A DNA stretch of 64,000 bases from positions 583,403 through 647,402 of the forward strand of contig JACKAU010000004.1 in assembly GCA_020634855.1 (NCBI GenBank), given 5' to 3'. Positions 16,436-26,271 of the stretch are shown here, piece after piece. The position numbers and the translations under genes are program-made. Numbering within the stretch: position 1 is the first letter of the stretch; the number at the start of each line of letters is the position of its first letter. Source of the DNA: Anaerolineales bacterium. Its GTDB lineage: Bacteria; Chloroflexota; Anaerolineae; 4572-78; J111. The notes under the pieces were generated by a model that was not told where the DNA came from, did not search any database, and saw nothing but the letters and a program-made list of their open reading frames with translations.

Positions 16436-17269
16436 TTAATCTTGAAAGAATTCTGCCCACTCTGTCCCCTTAAATTTCTCTTTCAATTCGAAATAGTTTG
16501 AAATTGATTTGGAAAGCGGTCGTGTGGTTTGCTTATAGGTTGACGGGGTTAAGACTCGACCATCTACGCCCAGGAACTTTTGAATTCGCTCTGACTCACC
16601 GGCATAATCGCTAATGAGGTCCTCATACAGGACCTCGAGCTTACAACTGTTCTCAAAGAAAATATCGTGCTTTTTTTCCTCTTCTCGGACGGTAGTGAAC
16701 TTTTCCAAGCAGTCGTGATAGTCAAGGGCGATCGCGGTCTGGTCTGTATCGCTGCCGGTGGTATTAACCCATTGGCCCGTTTGCCTGGCTCGCATTTCAG
16801 ATAGATAGGTTTTTAGGATATTTCTTCTTTTTAGATGGATTATGCTCACATCCTGGTTCTTTTGTAGATAGGGCCAAATAGGTTCCCAGGCTTCATTCCG
16901 GGCATGGTAATAAAAAAGCTTAAATCCGACGGCTGATATCTGTTTGGGATATTCTTTAAATACTTTGGTCTCAATAAATTTGATCGGATCATCTTGGATT
17001 AACGATAGTAATTGAGTGGATTTAGAGTTGTAACCCGGTATACCCCAATCGATACTGTCATATTCTCTGAATATTTCGTTAAAGGCAATAATTTGATGGT
17101 TCGAATTCAGGAGACCGCGCAAGAAGTTTGACCCTGTCCTGGCCCAACCCAGGATAATGAATTTCTTGTAGGCCACATGGCCCTTGATATGACCCGTTTG
17201 AAGCGCCAGATTGCCGAGCTTCAAATAACCCGATTTTTGTAATTTGTTCAGCTTCGTCTTAAACCCCAT
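16436..17269 (-). CDS. Sulfotransferase family protein (exopolysaccharide modification)
   Basis: About 277 residues from the ATG at 17269, preferred over one at 17299 because GGAGG lies 8 bases upstream. A PAPS-binding loop is visible near the N-terminus (FIILGWARTGSNFLRGLLNS), then FNEIFREY and, near the middle, HLKRRNILKTYLSEM, the 3'-phosphate-binding region of Stf0/LPS-type sulfotransferases. It would transfer sulfate from PAPS to the polysaccharide or a lipid carrier. Its start overlaps the end of the GT4 gene by 11 bp. The sequence is clearly more AT-rich than its neighbours, suggesting separate acquisition. Confidence 0.83.
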   Translation of the reverse strand: MGFKTKLNKLQKSGYLKLGNLALQTGHIKGHVAYKKFIILGWARTGSNFLRGLLNSNHQIIAFNEIFREYDSIDWGIPGYNSKSTQLLSLIQDDPIKFIETKVFKEYPKQISAVGFKLFYYHARNEAWEPIWPYLQKNQDVSIIHLKRRNILKTYLSEMRARQTGQWVNTTGSDTDQTAIALDYHDCLEKFTTVREEEKKHDIFFENSCKLEVLYEDLISDYAGESERIQKFLGVDGRVLTPSTYKQTTRPLSKSISNYFELKEKFKGTEWAEFFQD

Positions 17270-18425
17270 TCTGTATTCCTCCAGTGGCGCTCTTTCCATT
17301 GATCGGATGGCGGTATATATCTAAAGTTTTGGTAATCATTTCCTCTACGCTAAACAGCTTTTCCACCTGCTCATAAGCCTTTTGTCCCATGATCGAGGCC
17401 TCTTGAGGGTGCTCAATGAACCAGTTTAAACCTTCGGCTAAGGCAGCCGGGTCTGAGGGCGGCGCCAGAAACGCGGTCTGTTTGTGCGTTAACAGATCAG
17501 CCATGCCGCCGACACGGGTTACCAGTAGGGGGACGCGATGAGCGGCCGCTTCTAATAAGGCGTAGGGCAGCCCTTCCGATAGAGAAGGCAGGCAGAACAG
17601 ATCGCTTGCCCTTAAGAGATCAGGGATGTCGTCCCGAAAACCGGTAAAGTGGATTCGGTCTTGGAGACTTTCTTTGGCTACCTGGGATTCAAGCGCAGTA
17701 CGAGTGCGGCCCTCCCCCACAATCAGGCAGCGAAGCCGGGGCTGGGTTTCGACGAGTTGACTCATGGCCTCTATCAAGAACGTATGCCCTTTGACCGGTT
17801 CCAAGCGAGCCACAACAATGACAATGTAGGCGTCTTCAGGCCAACCCAATGATTTCAAGAGGGGTTGTTTATTCGTTTCGTTGGTGGAAGAAGGCAGCTC
17901 GATGCTGTTGTGAATAAGGGTAATCCGCTCCGACGGAATACCGGCGTCTCGCAAATAGGCGTAGACCGCTTCCGAAACCGCAATGAAGCACCCTCCCCAC
18001 CAGCGATTGAGTCGCAAGACCTGCTCGTATAACCGGCCCTTAAGCGAGCCGTTGTGCTCGATCCGATAGGCGCTATGCACCGTAGAAACTTTGGTCGTGC
18101 CGCCGGTCAGTGTGGCGACCAACTGTCCCCAGAACTGAGATTGAACGTTGTGGGCATCGACAACGGCGTACCCCTTCTGACGGATAGCTCGCCAGAGGAA
18201 GATAAGCAAGCGCGGATCGCTGCGGGCGAATGGAACCGGCAGCGAAGTCAAGTCAGCCGCTTCGAGCCGCTGATGGAGCGGAGACCCGGCCAGGGTGGCT
18301 ACCGTGTAGGGATAGCGTCCATGGAGCGCTTTGGCCGTATCGAGGACACGTACTTCTGCGCCGCCATACCGTTTGGCCAGGTCGATAATCAATACGGCAG
18401 GCACTTGTCTTGTTTGGTCAGTCAT
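17259..18425 (-). CDS. Glycosyltransferase family 4
   Basis: 388 residues, GT-B fold. N-terminal acceptor half: LIIDLAKRYGGAEVRVLDTA, VDAHNVQSQFWG and HNSIELPSS. Nucleotide-sugar half: IVVARLEPVKGHTFLIEAM, IVGEGRTRTALE, IHFTGFRDDIPDLLRASDLF and the E-x7-E region SEGLPYALLEAA, then VGGMADLL. Retaining transfer of a sugar to the growing repeat unit on the cytosolic face is expected; sugar specificity cannot be read. It is translationally linked to the sulfotransferase downstream. Confidence 0.9.
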   Translation of the reverse strand: MTDQTRQVPAVLIIDLAKRYGGAEVRVLDTAKALHGRYPYTVATLAGSPLHQRLEAADLTSLPVPFARSDPRLLIFLWRAIRQKGYAVVDAHNVQSQFWGQLVATLTGGTTKVSTVHSAYRIEHNGSLKGRLYEQVLRLNRWWGGCFIAVSEAVYAYLRDAGIPSERITLIHNSIELPSSTNETNKQPLLKSLGWPEDAYIVIVVARLEPVKGHTFLIEAMSQLVETQPRLRCLIVGEGRTRTALESQVAKESLQDRIHFTGFRDDIPDLLRASDLFCLPSLSEGLPYALLEAAAHRVPLLVTRVGGMADLLTHKQTAFLAPPSDPAALAEGLNWFIEHPQEASIMGQKAYEQVEKLFSVEEMITKTLDIYRHPINGKSATGGIQNGV

Positions 18426-18476
18426 TTACCGGCAACCTCGGTGCTTGATGTAATACTGAAAATAGGGGGTAGCATA

Positions 18477-21092
18477 TCAAGGTCCCCACGAAATCCGTTC
18501 ATCCAGCCAAACCCGATCGGCGTTGATCCACGGAGTCTCACTCGGCAGGTCGAACATTTTTTGGGGTAGGCCGCCTTCGGTCGGAGCAAACCAGATAGCC
18601 CATTGGCCGCCCAGATCGGACACAAAAGCAACCCATTGACCATCGGGCGAAATCGTCGGGAGGCCATCGTTAGAATCCGGGCTGTTGGATAGATTTCTAA
18701 CATTGTCGCCGTCCAGGTCCATAATATAGGCTTCCCAATCACCGTCTCGCTGCGACGTGAAGGCAATTAAGTTGCCCTTGCTATCGGCCGGGAGATCGCT
18801 TCTAGCCTGAGTAAGCTGGGTAGGGACAGCACCCTTGCCGCCGCCTTTGGCAGCCGAAGAATCTATCGCGTAAATACCACACGCTGTTGGTTTGGCCCCA
18901 TTGCCACAGCCGTTGTAGGCGATCATATCATTGCTGGTCCATACCGGCTGGCTGCCCCCAATCTCGCTTCCTTGCTGGGCTGAAGTTACCAACATGCCCG
19001 ACTCCGATAAGTTCTGACAGCGCTGGCTCGATTCCTGATGGGGCGGCAACAAACTGCACTGAACGAAGAGGTGAGATGGTTGGGGGTCCGTTGGGTCAAT
19101 CGCGGGTTCTGAACCGGCGTAGACAAGACGGTTGCCGGCAGGATTGTAAAACGGATAAACGTCTTGGACCTCGTCGCTGACCTGGGTGTCAGTTCCCACA
19201 ATCAAATCGTACTCGAAAATATTTTGATGGGGGTCATAGTTATTGAGAACAACAATATTGGTGCGGCCATTCCCCAGATCATAGCGATACGCGTTGCCGT
19301 CATTATCGCCAATGTGTTTTATCAACAGTCTTTGGCCGTCGAAACGAAAATTGGGCTGACTGGCATTTGCTATTTGATCAACCTGACGACCATCGGCCAG
19401 AGAAATAACATGCACGTCGGAAAAGCCGTACCCGTCAGCCAGTGGGATAGCCAGCTTGCCTTGCAGCGCGATAGTGGTGGTTAAGGTGACAACCGGTTCA
19501 GGGAGGATTTCGTTGACCACAAATTCATCGATGTCTTCAGTATCGACGACCGTTGGAAACGCCAGTTTTTGTTCGAGATCAAGGTGGGTTGTAGTTAGGC
19601 CGCTTTGGTATTGAGTTAAATGTACGAATTGATCGTTGGGAATCCAGTCTCTTGGCGGGGCCGGATAAAACGCGTCTGTTTGGTTGGAACTTTGGCCGAC
19701 CCAACAAAATTGCGGGTCTGTCCCGATCAGCTGGCGAGGTATCGATATCGTAACGGACTTGCCCGTAGCAAAGCCGACCAAATCAGTCAACTGCGACCAA
19801 TCCCAATCTGACTGAGCCGCATCCCAGTTGGCGAGATAAGTATAACCTGCCTTATGGTTATAGCTGACCCGATACTCCGCGCCCCGATTTTGTTGGGGCT
19901 GACCGGTGGCGCCATTGCAATCGCTATCGATAAATAAGGTGAAGTCCAGCGGCTGCTCCATCGGTCCTACGTCTTGAGCGGTATTAAAACGGACGATCAA
20001 GTTTGGCCCATTGTCAAAAAAGGCAATACCGGTCAGGTCGTAATTGGCAAAAGGGACATCCCCCTGACCATCGAACACGATTTGGTGGGGCAAATTTGGC
20101 TGCAAAACCGCCATATCAATTGTGAATTGTTCTGCCGCCGGCGCTGTCGATAGCTCAAACTCAGGCCCTTCATACCGCTTGCCAATTTTCTTGGTCGCGC
20201 CGGGCATCGGATCGGCTGCACCATTTTTCCATTTGGCGTGTATCGGTAGGACTACCGCCGATTCCGGAGTAGTGTCGGTCTCGATTTGAAAGGTAAGCGG
20301 ATCGATTTCTTTCTGCCGCTCCAATTCCAGCGTGGAGAACGATATGATCTGATCTTTGAAACCGACCTCAAAAGGAGGTGGCGCGTCAGCCTTGATGAAG
20401 GTTACGCCTTCCGGCAGGGAGACTTCGAGGTTAACATCCCACATCCGCTCCTGACCAATGGCTTTGGGATAGATAGCGTAAGTAAGGATGCCATCGGATA
20501 CGGTCGCCTCGACCCCCAGTTGCAGGCGAGACAGACCGGGCGACTGCCAGTTCAGCGGCTGCTGGGTGATGTCAATCGACACCGGTTCGAATAGATAATC
20601 TCCCTGAAGGGGGCCTTTCCAGGATACCCAAGGCTGGGTTGAAAAAACGGTGCGGGTGGGGTCGGTTATCTCGACGGTAAAGGACGTTTCCTCAATATAT
20701 TTGTCCAAGGTGACGGTCACGAAAGTGACGGTTTGCCCATCAAATTCAGTCTGGGTCTCCGCCTGAGCGTTGGCTTCCAGAAAACGGGTCCCCTCTGGTA
20801 TCGGGACTTGAATGACCATGTCGAACATTTGTTGGTCAACTCGACTGTAAACGCCCAGTTTGTAAATAATCTTACCGTCTTCGTAAGTTGGGATCAACTC
20901 AAACCAGAAAGGCGGCCAGGGAATGTCGTCACTGGTCAGGCTCACATCAGGCGTGGTCGCGGCGGTAGGGTGTATTGTCGAAGCCAAACTGGTAGAAAAA
21001 AACATCAACGTGGCGAGTGTAGCGAAAAAACTGGCGACTATTACTATCAAAACCTTGGATCGATTGGCTCTATCATTGTTTCGACCGGTCAT
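18477..21092 (-). CDS. Exported protein with DUF11-like repeats, carbohydrate-binding-like domain and TolB-type propeller
   Basis: 871 residues. One N-terminal membrane anchor or signal (VLIVIVASFFATLATLMFF). Two beta domains follow, of the type YKLGVYSRVDQQMFDMVIQV / IPEGTRFLEA and MWDVNLEVSLPEGVTFIKA. The centre (~330-480) has FFDNGPNLIVRF, FTLFIDSDCNG and SYNHKAGYTYLANWD, resembling CBM9/DOMON-like sandwiches. The C-terminal ~250 residues contain TolB/PD40 blades (LIAFTSQRDGDWEAYIMDLD, ISPDGQWVAFVSDLGGQW). Its place inside the polysaccharide cluster suggests recognition, export or surface retention of the polymer. No enzymatic motif is seen. Confidence 0.7.
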   Translation of the reverse strand: MTGRNNDRANRSKVLIVIVASFFATLATLMFFSTSLASTIHPTAATTPDVSLTSDDIPWPPFWFELIPTYEDGKIIYKLGVYSRVDQQMFDMVIQVPIPEGTRFLEANAQAETQTEFDGQTVTFVTVTLDKYIEETSFTVEITDPTRTVFSTQPWVSWKGPLQGDYLFEPVSIDITQQPLNWQSPGLSRLQLGVEATVSDGILTYAIYPKAIGQERMWDVNLEVSLPEGVTFIKADAPPPFEVGFKDQIISFSTLELERQKEIDPLTFQIETDTTPESAVVLPIHAKWKNGAADPMPGATKKIGKRYEGPEFELSTAPAAEQFTIDMAVLQPNLPHQIVFDGQGDVPFANYDLTGIAFFDNGPNLIVRFNTAQDVGPMEQPLDFTLFIDSDCNGATGQPQQNRGAEYRVSYNHKAGYTYLANWDAAQSDWDWSQLTDLVGFATGKSVTISIPRQLIGTDPQFCWVGQSSNQTDAFYPAPPRDWIPNDQFVHLTQYQSGLTTTHLDLEQKLAFPTVVDTEDIDEFVVNEILPEPVVTLTTTIALQGKLAIPLADGYGFSDVHVISLADGRQVDQIANASQPNFRFDGQRLLIKHIGDNDGNAYRYDLGNGRTNIVVLNNYDPHQNIFEYDLIVGTDTQVSDEVQDVYPFYNPAGNRLVYAGSEPAIDPTDPQPSHLFVQCSLLPPHQESSQRCQNLSESGMLVTSAQQGSEIGGSQPVWTSNDMIAYNGCGNGAKPTACGIYAIDSSAAKGGGKGAVPTQLTQARSDLPADSKGNLIAFTSQRDGDWEAYIMDLDGDNVRNLSNSPDSNDGLPTISPDGQWVAFVSDLGGQWAIWFAPTEGGLPQKMFDLPSETPWINADRVWLDERISWGP

Positions 21093-21113
21093 TAGATTCG
21101 TTCTCCTTTGGCT

Positions 21114-22139
21114 CTACCCTGATGGCTTGAGCAATCTGGGCAAGCCCATCACTTTCGCCGCGAAACGGGGCAGGGTGTCTTGGTGGTGCAAAAAAATGCG
21201 CCGGATAGCCAGTGGCTTTTGTTGTGCTTCGGCTGGCTGCGTTGGGCCGGGGAGCAGGGTGAAGGCGGCGGCGAAGTTAAGCTGGGCCAAGATGGTTTGC
21301 AAATCCGCATTAAAGTCTGTCGACAAACCATTAGGGTAGGCAAATAGTTTGACCGGCTGATTTATTTCTGCTTCAATCCGGTTTTTTGAGCCTTCAAGTT
21401 CCTGGCGAGCTTGGGCCAGAGATACGCGGGTTAAAATGGGGTGGCTCTGGGTGTGAGCGCCCATCTCAATCCCGGTGGCCGTCATCGTTCGTACCTGATC
21501 CCAGGTTAGGTGTAACCCGGCAAAGGTATCCGGCGAAATGGATACATCCAGCAGCCGGGGTAACTGATTAACGGCGGTCCATTTTTCTTGATCCGGCAGT
21601 TTTTTGAGACTATTCAACCATTTCTTTAAAACAGCCGTCCGACTCGCTTTATCGTGCCATTGTTGCAACCCGATCAGCGGTAAATCGGCTTCCTGCTTCG
21701 TGGTGTGGTAGAAACAGTAGGCTATCAGGTCCCAATAGAAAGGCGTGGCCTGCCCCATATAATTCGTCGCCAGGAAGATGACCGCCGGCATATTGCGTTG
21801 CTGCAACACCGGCCAGGCGTGATCAAGATTGTCGCGGTAGCCGTCATCAAACGTAATCAACAGCGGATGAGTCGGCAGCGACTGTTCACCTTGGAGCCAG
21901 GCCACTAAATCTCGGCCTGAGATTACGTTGAAACGCTGACGAATAAAATCCATTTGGGCGGCAAACGCCGTCGGCGTCGCGCTGACATTGGGTTCGAACG
22001 TATCGAAGCCCGCCCCATTCGGATCAGCGATGCGGTGATAGGCCAGCACCGTTAAACGGTCTGCCCATAACGGATGGACGGCGTCGAGAAGGCCGGCCCG
22101 ATATATCAGGTTCAGGGTATTTCTCGAAATTTTTGACAT
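21114..22139 (-). CDS. Polysaccharide deacetylase (NodB-type, CE4)
   Basis: 341 residues. Motif 1 LITFDDGYRDNLDHAWPVL supplies the catalytic and metal-binding aspartates. Motif 2 GAHTQSHPIL gives the H-x3-H metal pair. KLFAYPNGLSTDF and a late AIRRIFLHH complete the domain. Enzymes of this family remove N- or O-acetyl groups from polymers such as PNAG, chitin or xylan. No obvious signal peptide, so it may act on lipid-linked intermediates in the cytosol or be exported by another route. It lies 7 bp after the GT4 gene at 22147. Confidence 0.9.
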   Translation of the reverse strand: MSKISRNTLNLIYRAGLLDAVHPLWADRLTVLAYHRIADPNGAGFDTFEPNVSATPTAFAAQMDFIRQRFNVISGRDLVAWLQGEQSLPTHPLLITFDDGYRDNLDHAWPVLQQRNMPAVIFLATNYMGQATPFYWDLIAYCFYHTTKQEADLPLIGLQQWHDKASRTAVLKKWLNSLKKLPDQEKWTAVNQLPRLLDVSISPDTFAGLHLTWDQVRTMTATGIEMGAHTQSHPILTRVSLAQARQELEGSKNRIEAEINQPVKLFAYPNGLSTDFNADLQTILAQLNFAAAFTLLPGPTQPAEAQQKPLAIRRIFLHHQDTLPRFAAKVMGLPRLLKPSG

Positions 22140-22146
22140 AGATGCA

Positions 22147-23394
22147 CTAAACCGGCCTGGGTTCCTTTTCTAATACGTTTTGATAAACCGCCAGAATTTG
22201 ATCGGCAATCGGCTGCCAGGAATAACGGGTTTCAGATAGACGCCGGGCATAGGCCCCCATTTCCGCGGCCAGTTGTGGATTGTTGATTATTTTCGAGATG
22301 GCGGTGGCCAACGCTTGTGGTTCTTCCGGCGGAACCAGTAAACCACTTTGTCCCTCGTCCACCGCCTCCGGAAGACCACCCACCCTGGTAGCAACCACCG
22401 GCCGGCCGAAGGCGTAAGCCACTTGCAGAGCGCCGCTTTGCGTACTATTTCGATAAGGATAAACGGCTACAGTGGCCAGTTCCATCACCGGTCCAACTTC
22501 CTTGATGGGAATATAGCGTGGATCGAAGGTGATCGACTCGGCTAGGCCCAGATTGGTCACCATATCATTTAATTCGGTCATGTCGATGTGTTTGGTGGGG
22601 AAGCCTGCCACTAACAGCCTGGCGCGGCTGCTTTGGCGCACGATAGCAAAGGCTTGTAACAGATCAGGCAAGCCTTTACTGGGGGTGAGCGTGCCAAAGA
22701 AAAGGACGACCGGCTCGTTGGGAGTCAACCCGTACCGCTGCTTCAACATTTCTTTAGTTTGGGCGCCGTTGGTTGAAACTGGAAATATGGCTTCGTTCCC
22801 ATGAGGGATGATGTGGGTTCGCTCCGGCGGAATTTGAAATAGAGACAAAAAGCGCTGCCGGTTACTCTCGCCGTGGAAAAAGATGAAAGAGAAGTTGTCA
22901 TAAACACCGGCGTAGAGTCGATTGGCCAGGTTGGTCAACGGCCCGCCTTTTCTTTCACGTAGCTCAAATTCGTGACAGATTTGGCTCAAAATCAAACCCT
23001 TTCGACGGAGCCGGGCTAAGAACAACGCCTCGAAGGGGAAATTGATCTTGCCAAATTGAATCAAATCAGGCTGCTGTTGGAGTAAATAGTTAGTCAGTTG
23101 GACCCACCCCCAGATCAGGCGAAGCGCCCGCCAGCCCCGCCGTACCGTCCACCGTATTTTGCGCCAGGTCCGCTCCAGGCGGCCGGATTGGAGTTGGCTT
23201 GAACTGGGATCGAACATCGGCCACAACTGCATCCGCTTTTCGACGGCGAAGTTGTGGGGAAAAGCATCCAATTCATAATCTTTGGCGGTGACTAACGTGA
23301 CATCAGCGCCCTGATTGGCCAGAGCCGTACAGAGTTGGTAGGCATAATGAATCATGCCGCCGGTACCGAGTGGTTCCACTACAAATAATTTCAT
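22147..23394 (-). CDS. Glycosyltransferase family 4
   Basis: 415 residues, GT-B. The N-terminus KLFVVEPLGTGGMIHYAYQL is typical of GT4. The donor half shows VVLFFGTLTPSKGLPDLLQA, LVAGFPTKHIDM, FDPRYIPIKEVGPVMELATV and QSGALQVAYAFGRPVVATRV, then GGLPEAVDEGQSG; the glutamate pair is less canonical than in its neighbours. Its ATG overlaps the stop of the preceding GT4 gene (ATGA), so translation is coupled. Confidence 0.9.
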   Translation of the reverse strand: MKLFVVEPLGTGGMIHYAYQLCTALANQGADVTLVTAKDYELDAFPHNFAVEKRMQLWPMFDPSSSQLQSGRLERTWRKIRWTVRRGWRALRLIWGWVQLTNYLLQQQPDLIQFGKINFPFEALFLARLRRKGLILSQICHEFELRERKGGPLTNLANRLYAGVYDNFSFIFFHGESNRQRFLSLFQIPPERTHIIPHGNEAIFPVSTNGAQTKEMLKQRYGLTPNEPVVLFFGTLTPSKGLPDLLQAFAIVRQSSRARLLVAGFPTKHIDMTELNDMVTNLGLAESITFDPRYIPIKEVGPVMELATVAVYPYRNSTQSGALQVAYAFGRPVVATRVGGLPEAVDEGQSGLLVPPEEPQALATAISKIINNPQLAAEMGAYARRLSETRYSWQPIADQILAVYQNVLEKEPRPV

Positions 23395-24557
23395 GATACC
23401 TTGTGTCCATTCCGATTTGTCAACAGCTCTTGATAGAGCTTGGCCAGGTGTTGACCCTGCTGACGCACGTTAAAGCAGCGCTCGACAATCTCTCGACCGG
23501 TGCGCCCCATAGCCTGAGCCTGGTCTTTGTTCTGTAAAAGTTGGAGGCAGACTTCGGCCAGACTGGCCGGATCGGCCGGCGGCACGAGCAGGCCATTGCG
23601 ACCCGGTTCGACCATCTCCGGGACGCCGCCCACGTTGCTGGCCACAATCGGTTTTTGGGCGGCCATAGCTTCGGCCAGGACGGTCGGCAGGGCTTCGCCC
23701 AGGGTAGGTAACACAAATATGTCGCTCAGAGCCAACAAATTCGGTATATCATGCCGAGTTCCGGCAAAAATTACTCGGTCGGCCACCCCGGTCGATCGAG
23801 CTAATTCTTTGAGCGTAGTTTCATGCTCGCCGCTGCCAACCACCAGGTAATAGGTGTCGGGTACGGCCGCCAAAATAGCAGGCAATGCTTCGATCATATA
23901 TTGAAGCCCTTTGGCCGGACGCAATACAGCTACCGTGGTCAGCAGCGGTACGTCTGGGGGGATGCCGAGGGCTTGCCGTCCGGCTACATCATCAGTTGGC
24001 GTCGGATTGGTGAAGCGGGCCAGGTCGATCCCATTGTACATCGTGACGACCTTGTTGGGAGCCAGTCCACCAACCCGTAGATGATGTTGGCGCGTACCTT
24101 CGGATACGGCAATAACCCGATCAGAAAATCGGTTGAGTATCCACCATCTCAATTTAAGCCGCCAGTAGGTTCGGCTGCGTTTGGCCGGATCGTCGAAGGT
24201 GTGCAAAGTGGAAACAGTGGGGATGCCTACGATTTTGGCCGCGATGCTGCCCAACGTATCGGAAAATTCTAACTGGGTATGGAGCAGATCAACCTTTTGA
24301 CGACGGAGATAACGCACCAGATGGGGCACGGCCAGCGGATCGCGCAGGTGGCGGACAGGAACCATATCCACCGGAATCCCCAAGCGTTGGATTTCGGCGC
24401 TAAGCGGATTGTTTTGACGGGTCTGTAAAGCGCACACCCGCGGCTCGAAATGGGTTGTGTCGAAGTGCTGCAAGTAAATAGTTAGCAAGCGCTCCGCCCC
24501 GCCCATGCCGAGCGAGTCAATGAGCAGTACGATGCGCGCCTTAGATGTAGTTGTCAT
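23391..24557 (-). CDS. Glycosyltransferase family 4
   Basis: About 388 residues from the ATG at 24557; an upstream extension to 24647 is open, but GGAG nine bases before 24557 and the conserved start ARIVLLIDSLGMGGAERLL favour the shorter form. Donor half: LLTTVAVLRPAKGLQYMIEA, YLVVGSGEHETTLKELA, VIFAGTRHDIPNLLALSDIF, and LGEALPTVLAEAMAAQKPIV (E-x7-E), GGVPEMVEPG. A retaining transferase of the repeat-unit assembly line is likely; sugar unknown. Stop and next start overlap by 4 bp. Confidence 0.9.
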   Translation of the reverse strand: MTTTSKARIVLLIDSLGMGGAERLLTIYLQHFDTTHFEPRVCALQTRQNNPLSAEIQRLGIPVDMVPVRHLRDPLAVPHLVRYLRRQKVDLLHTQLEFSDTLGSIAAKIVGIPTVSTLHTFDDPAKRSRTYWRLKLRWWILNRFSDRVIAVSEGTRQHHLRVGGLAPNKVVTMYNGIDLARFTNPTPTDDVAGRQALGIPPDVPLLTTVAVLRPAKGLQYMIEALPAILAAVPDTYYLVVGSGEHETTLKELARSTGVADRVIFAGTRHDIPNLLALSDIFVLPTLGEALPTVLAEAMAAQKPIVASNVGGVPEMVEPGRNGLLVPPADPASLAEVCLQLLQNKDQAQAMGRTGREIVERCFNVRQQGQHLAKLYQELLTNRNGHKVS

Positions 24558-24636
24558 GAACTGGTTCTCCAAATACGCTGTCGCGGCATGGGGTGACACC
24601 CGACCTTCTTGTTTATTAATGGTATATCCACTCATT

Positions 24637-26223
24637 TTATGGCACAACCTTCACTGGCCCAATTAGATACCGACCTTGCTGATCTTGACCGACGATAGCC
24701 AGAGCCAGAGCAGGTTGCCCGGTGGCGGGATCGACAAAGGCCAGTTTCAGATCGTAGTCGCCGGGCGGTAAATTGGTCGGTAATTGAACTTGATCGATTA
24801 TATTAACCGATTTTCCGGGTAACCAGTCGCGGATGTCTGGTTCAAGCTGCCGTTCCAGAACAGATCGACCCTGCCCGTCGGTGAAGGATATAACCAAAGG
24901 GTAAGTCTTAAAGTAAGGCGGCGCCAGACCCGTGTTTTCCCAGGTCATATTCATAGCGAATGGTTCTCTGGGGCTAAGTTCGGAGGTATAAGTCATTTCC
25001 TTTAGCACGAGTCGGTAGCCCACCGTTTCTAACAACGATTCGATTAGATTGTTGTCGCCTCGACCGTCGAAATTTTCGTGGATGAAGGACGCGTGCATTT
25101 CTGTAGCAAAATCCTTGGCGCTTTGAAGCGCTTCGGCCGTGTATGACTGCGGATAATATTCGAAAATGATGGGCGCGTGGGGCCATCTCTCATGAACCAA
25201 GTCGCCGATTTCCAGACGATATCTTTTTTGATGACTTTCAGACCCAAGAGCATCGTGCCGAACGCCGATATCCGGGCGACGTTCCAGAGCGTACACCAGT
25301 GAGTCGGTTAACCAGGGGGTGTAAGGCATAATGAGTTGGGTTTGTTGAAAACCGACGTAATCATAATCGACTTGAGTAATTTGCCCATCTGTTTCTTGGC
25401 AAGGACGTGTTCCCTCGCCACCCAGATACATATCGATGATCCGGCGGCGAGCATGCCAGTCCAGGCTGTCGGGCGTTTCATTGTACTGCGCCGAGTCCCA
25501 TTCCCCGTAGTTACCGTAAGAACCAATATCGATGTAAGCCACCTGAGGATCGCCATCATACTTTTGATGTAAGGCATCGATGAATTGGCCTTGGGCTTCG
25601 AGGAAGAGACAGTCAGAGTAGAGCGGCTCAGAGCTGGACACCCCTTCCAGAATATCGCTGCTGGAATCCGTGATTACGGCGCCACTGTTGACCAACCAGT
25701 CCGGCATCGTCTGACCTTTACCCCAGGGTGGGGGTTGAGCCGTTCGAACCCGAAAGCTGATCGCGCTGCCCTGCTGGGCCATATCTGCTCGTAAGGCCTC
25801 AATGCGATCCCAGTCGTAAACACCCTTGGCCGGGTTGAGTTCAGACCAATTGAACCGCCGGTAGCCGACCGTCTCATCAAAGCGTTTGTTTCGACTTTGA
25901 GTATCTTGCCAACCCATATACGGGTTGGGGATATATCCGGTCAACTCCTCCGGCCGGACTGTGCGGGTCGATCCGTGGCTTGCGGTTGAGAATTCGCCGG
26001 TGGGCGTGGCCTCTAACTCCACTTCTTCAACCGTAGGCGACGGAGAGGTTACCGCCTCAGGCGTGGCTGTTGGTAAGTCTGCCTGAGGGGTAGCCGTTGG
26101 GATATCGGGTTCCAGGTAGTCAGCCAAAGTAGTGGTGTTGCATGCCACCATAAACAAGATGGACGCGAACAGGGTAACCAGGGTTAGAACGTTAGAACAA
26201 TCTGATTTTGGCAATTGCATCAC
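24637..26223 (-). CDS. DUF4832-family lipoprotein, glycoside-hydrolase-like fold
   Basis: 528 residues. The N-terminus ends in a lipobox-like ILFMVACN, so lipid anchoring at the cell surface is probable. A Pro/Thr-rich spacer (~30-80) precedes the DUF4832/DUF4874-like region: GYIPNPYMGWQDTQ, RRFNWSELNPAKGVYDWD, RIDMYLG-like segments and YIDIGSYGNYGEWD, which fits a beta/alpha-barrel with a glycosidase-like active-site strand. The C-terminus has a beta-sandwich (MTWENTGLAPPYFKTYPL, LPPGDYDLKLAFVDP). A role in trimming or binding the exopolysaccharide is inferred from position. Confidence 0.78.
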   Translation of the reverse strand: MMQLPKSDCSNVLTLVTLFASILFMVACNTTTLADYLEPDIPTATPQADLPTATPEAVTSPSPTVEEVELEATPTGEFSTASHGSTRTVRPEELTGYIPNPYMGWQDTQSRNKRFDETVGYRRFNWSELNPAKGVYDWDRIEALRADMAQQGSAISFRVRTAQPPPWGKGQTMPDWLVNSGAVITDSSSDILEGVSSSEPLYSDCLFLEAQGQFIDALHQKYDGDPQVAYIDIGSYGNYGEWDSAQYNETPDSLDWHARRRIIDMYLGGEGTRPCQETDGQITQVDYDYVGFQQTQLIMPYTPWLTDSLVYALERRPDIGVRHDALGSESHQKRYRLEIGDLVHERWPHAPIIFEYYPQSYTAEALQSAKDFATEMHASFIHENFDGRGDNNLIESLLETVGYRLVLKEMTYTSELSPREPFAMNMTWENTGLAPPYFKTYPLVISFTDGQGRSVLERQLEPDIRDWLPGKSVNIIDQVQLPTNLPPGDYDLKLAFVDPATGQPALALAIVGQDQQGRYLIGPVKVVP

Positions 26224-26271
26224 AAACCGGTTATGTATAAGAGCGATTTAAGGCCGTGTTTCGATGATTCC

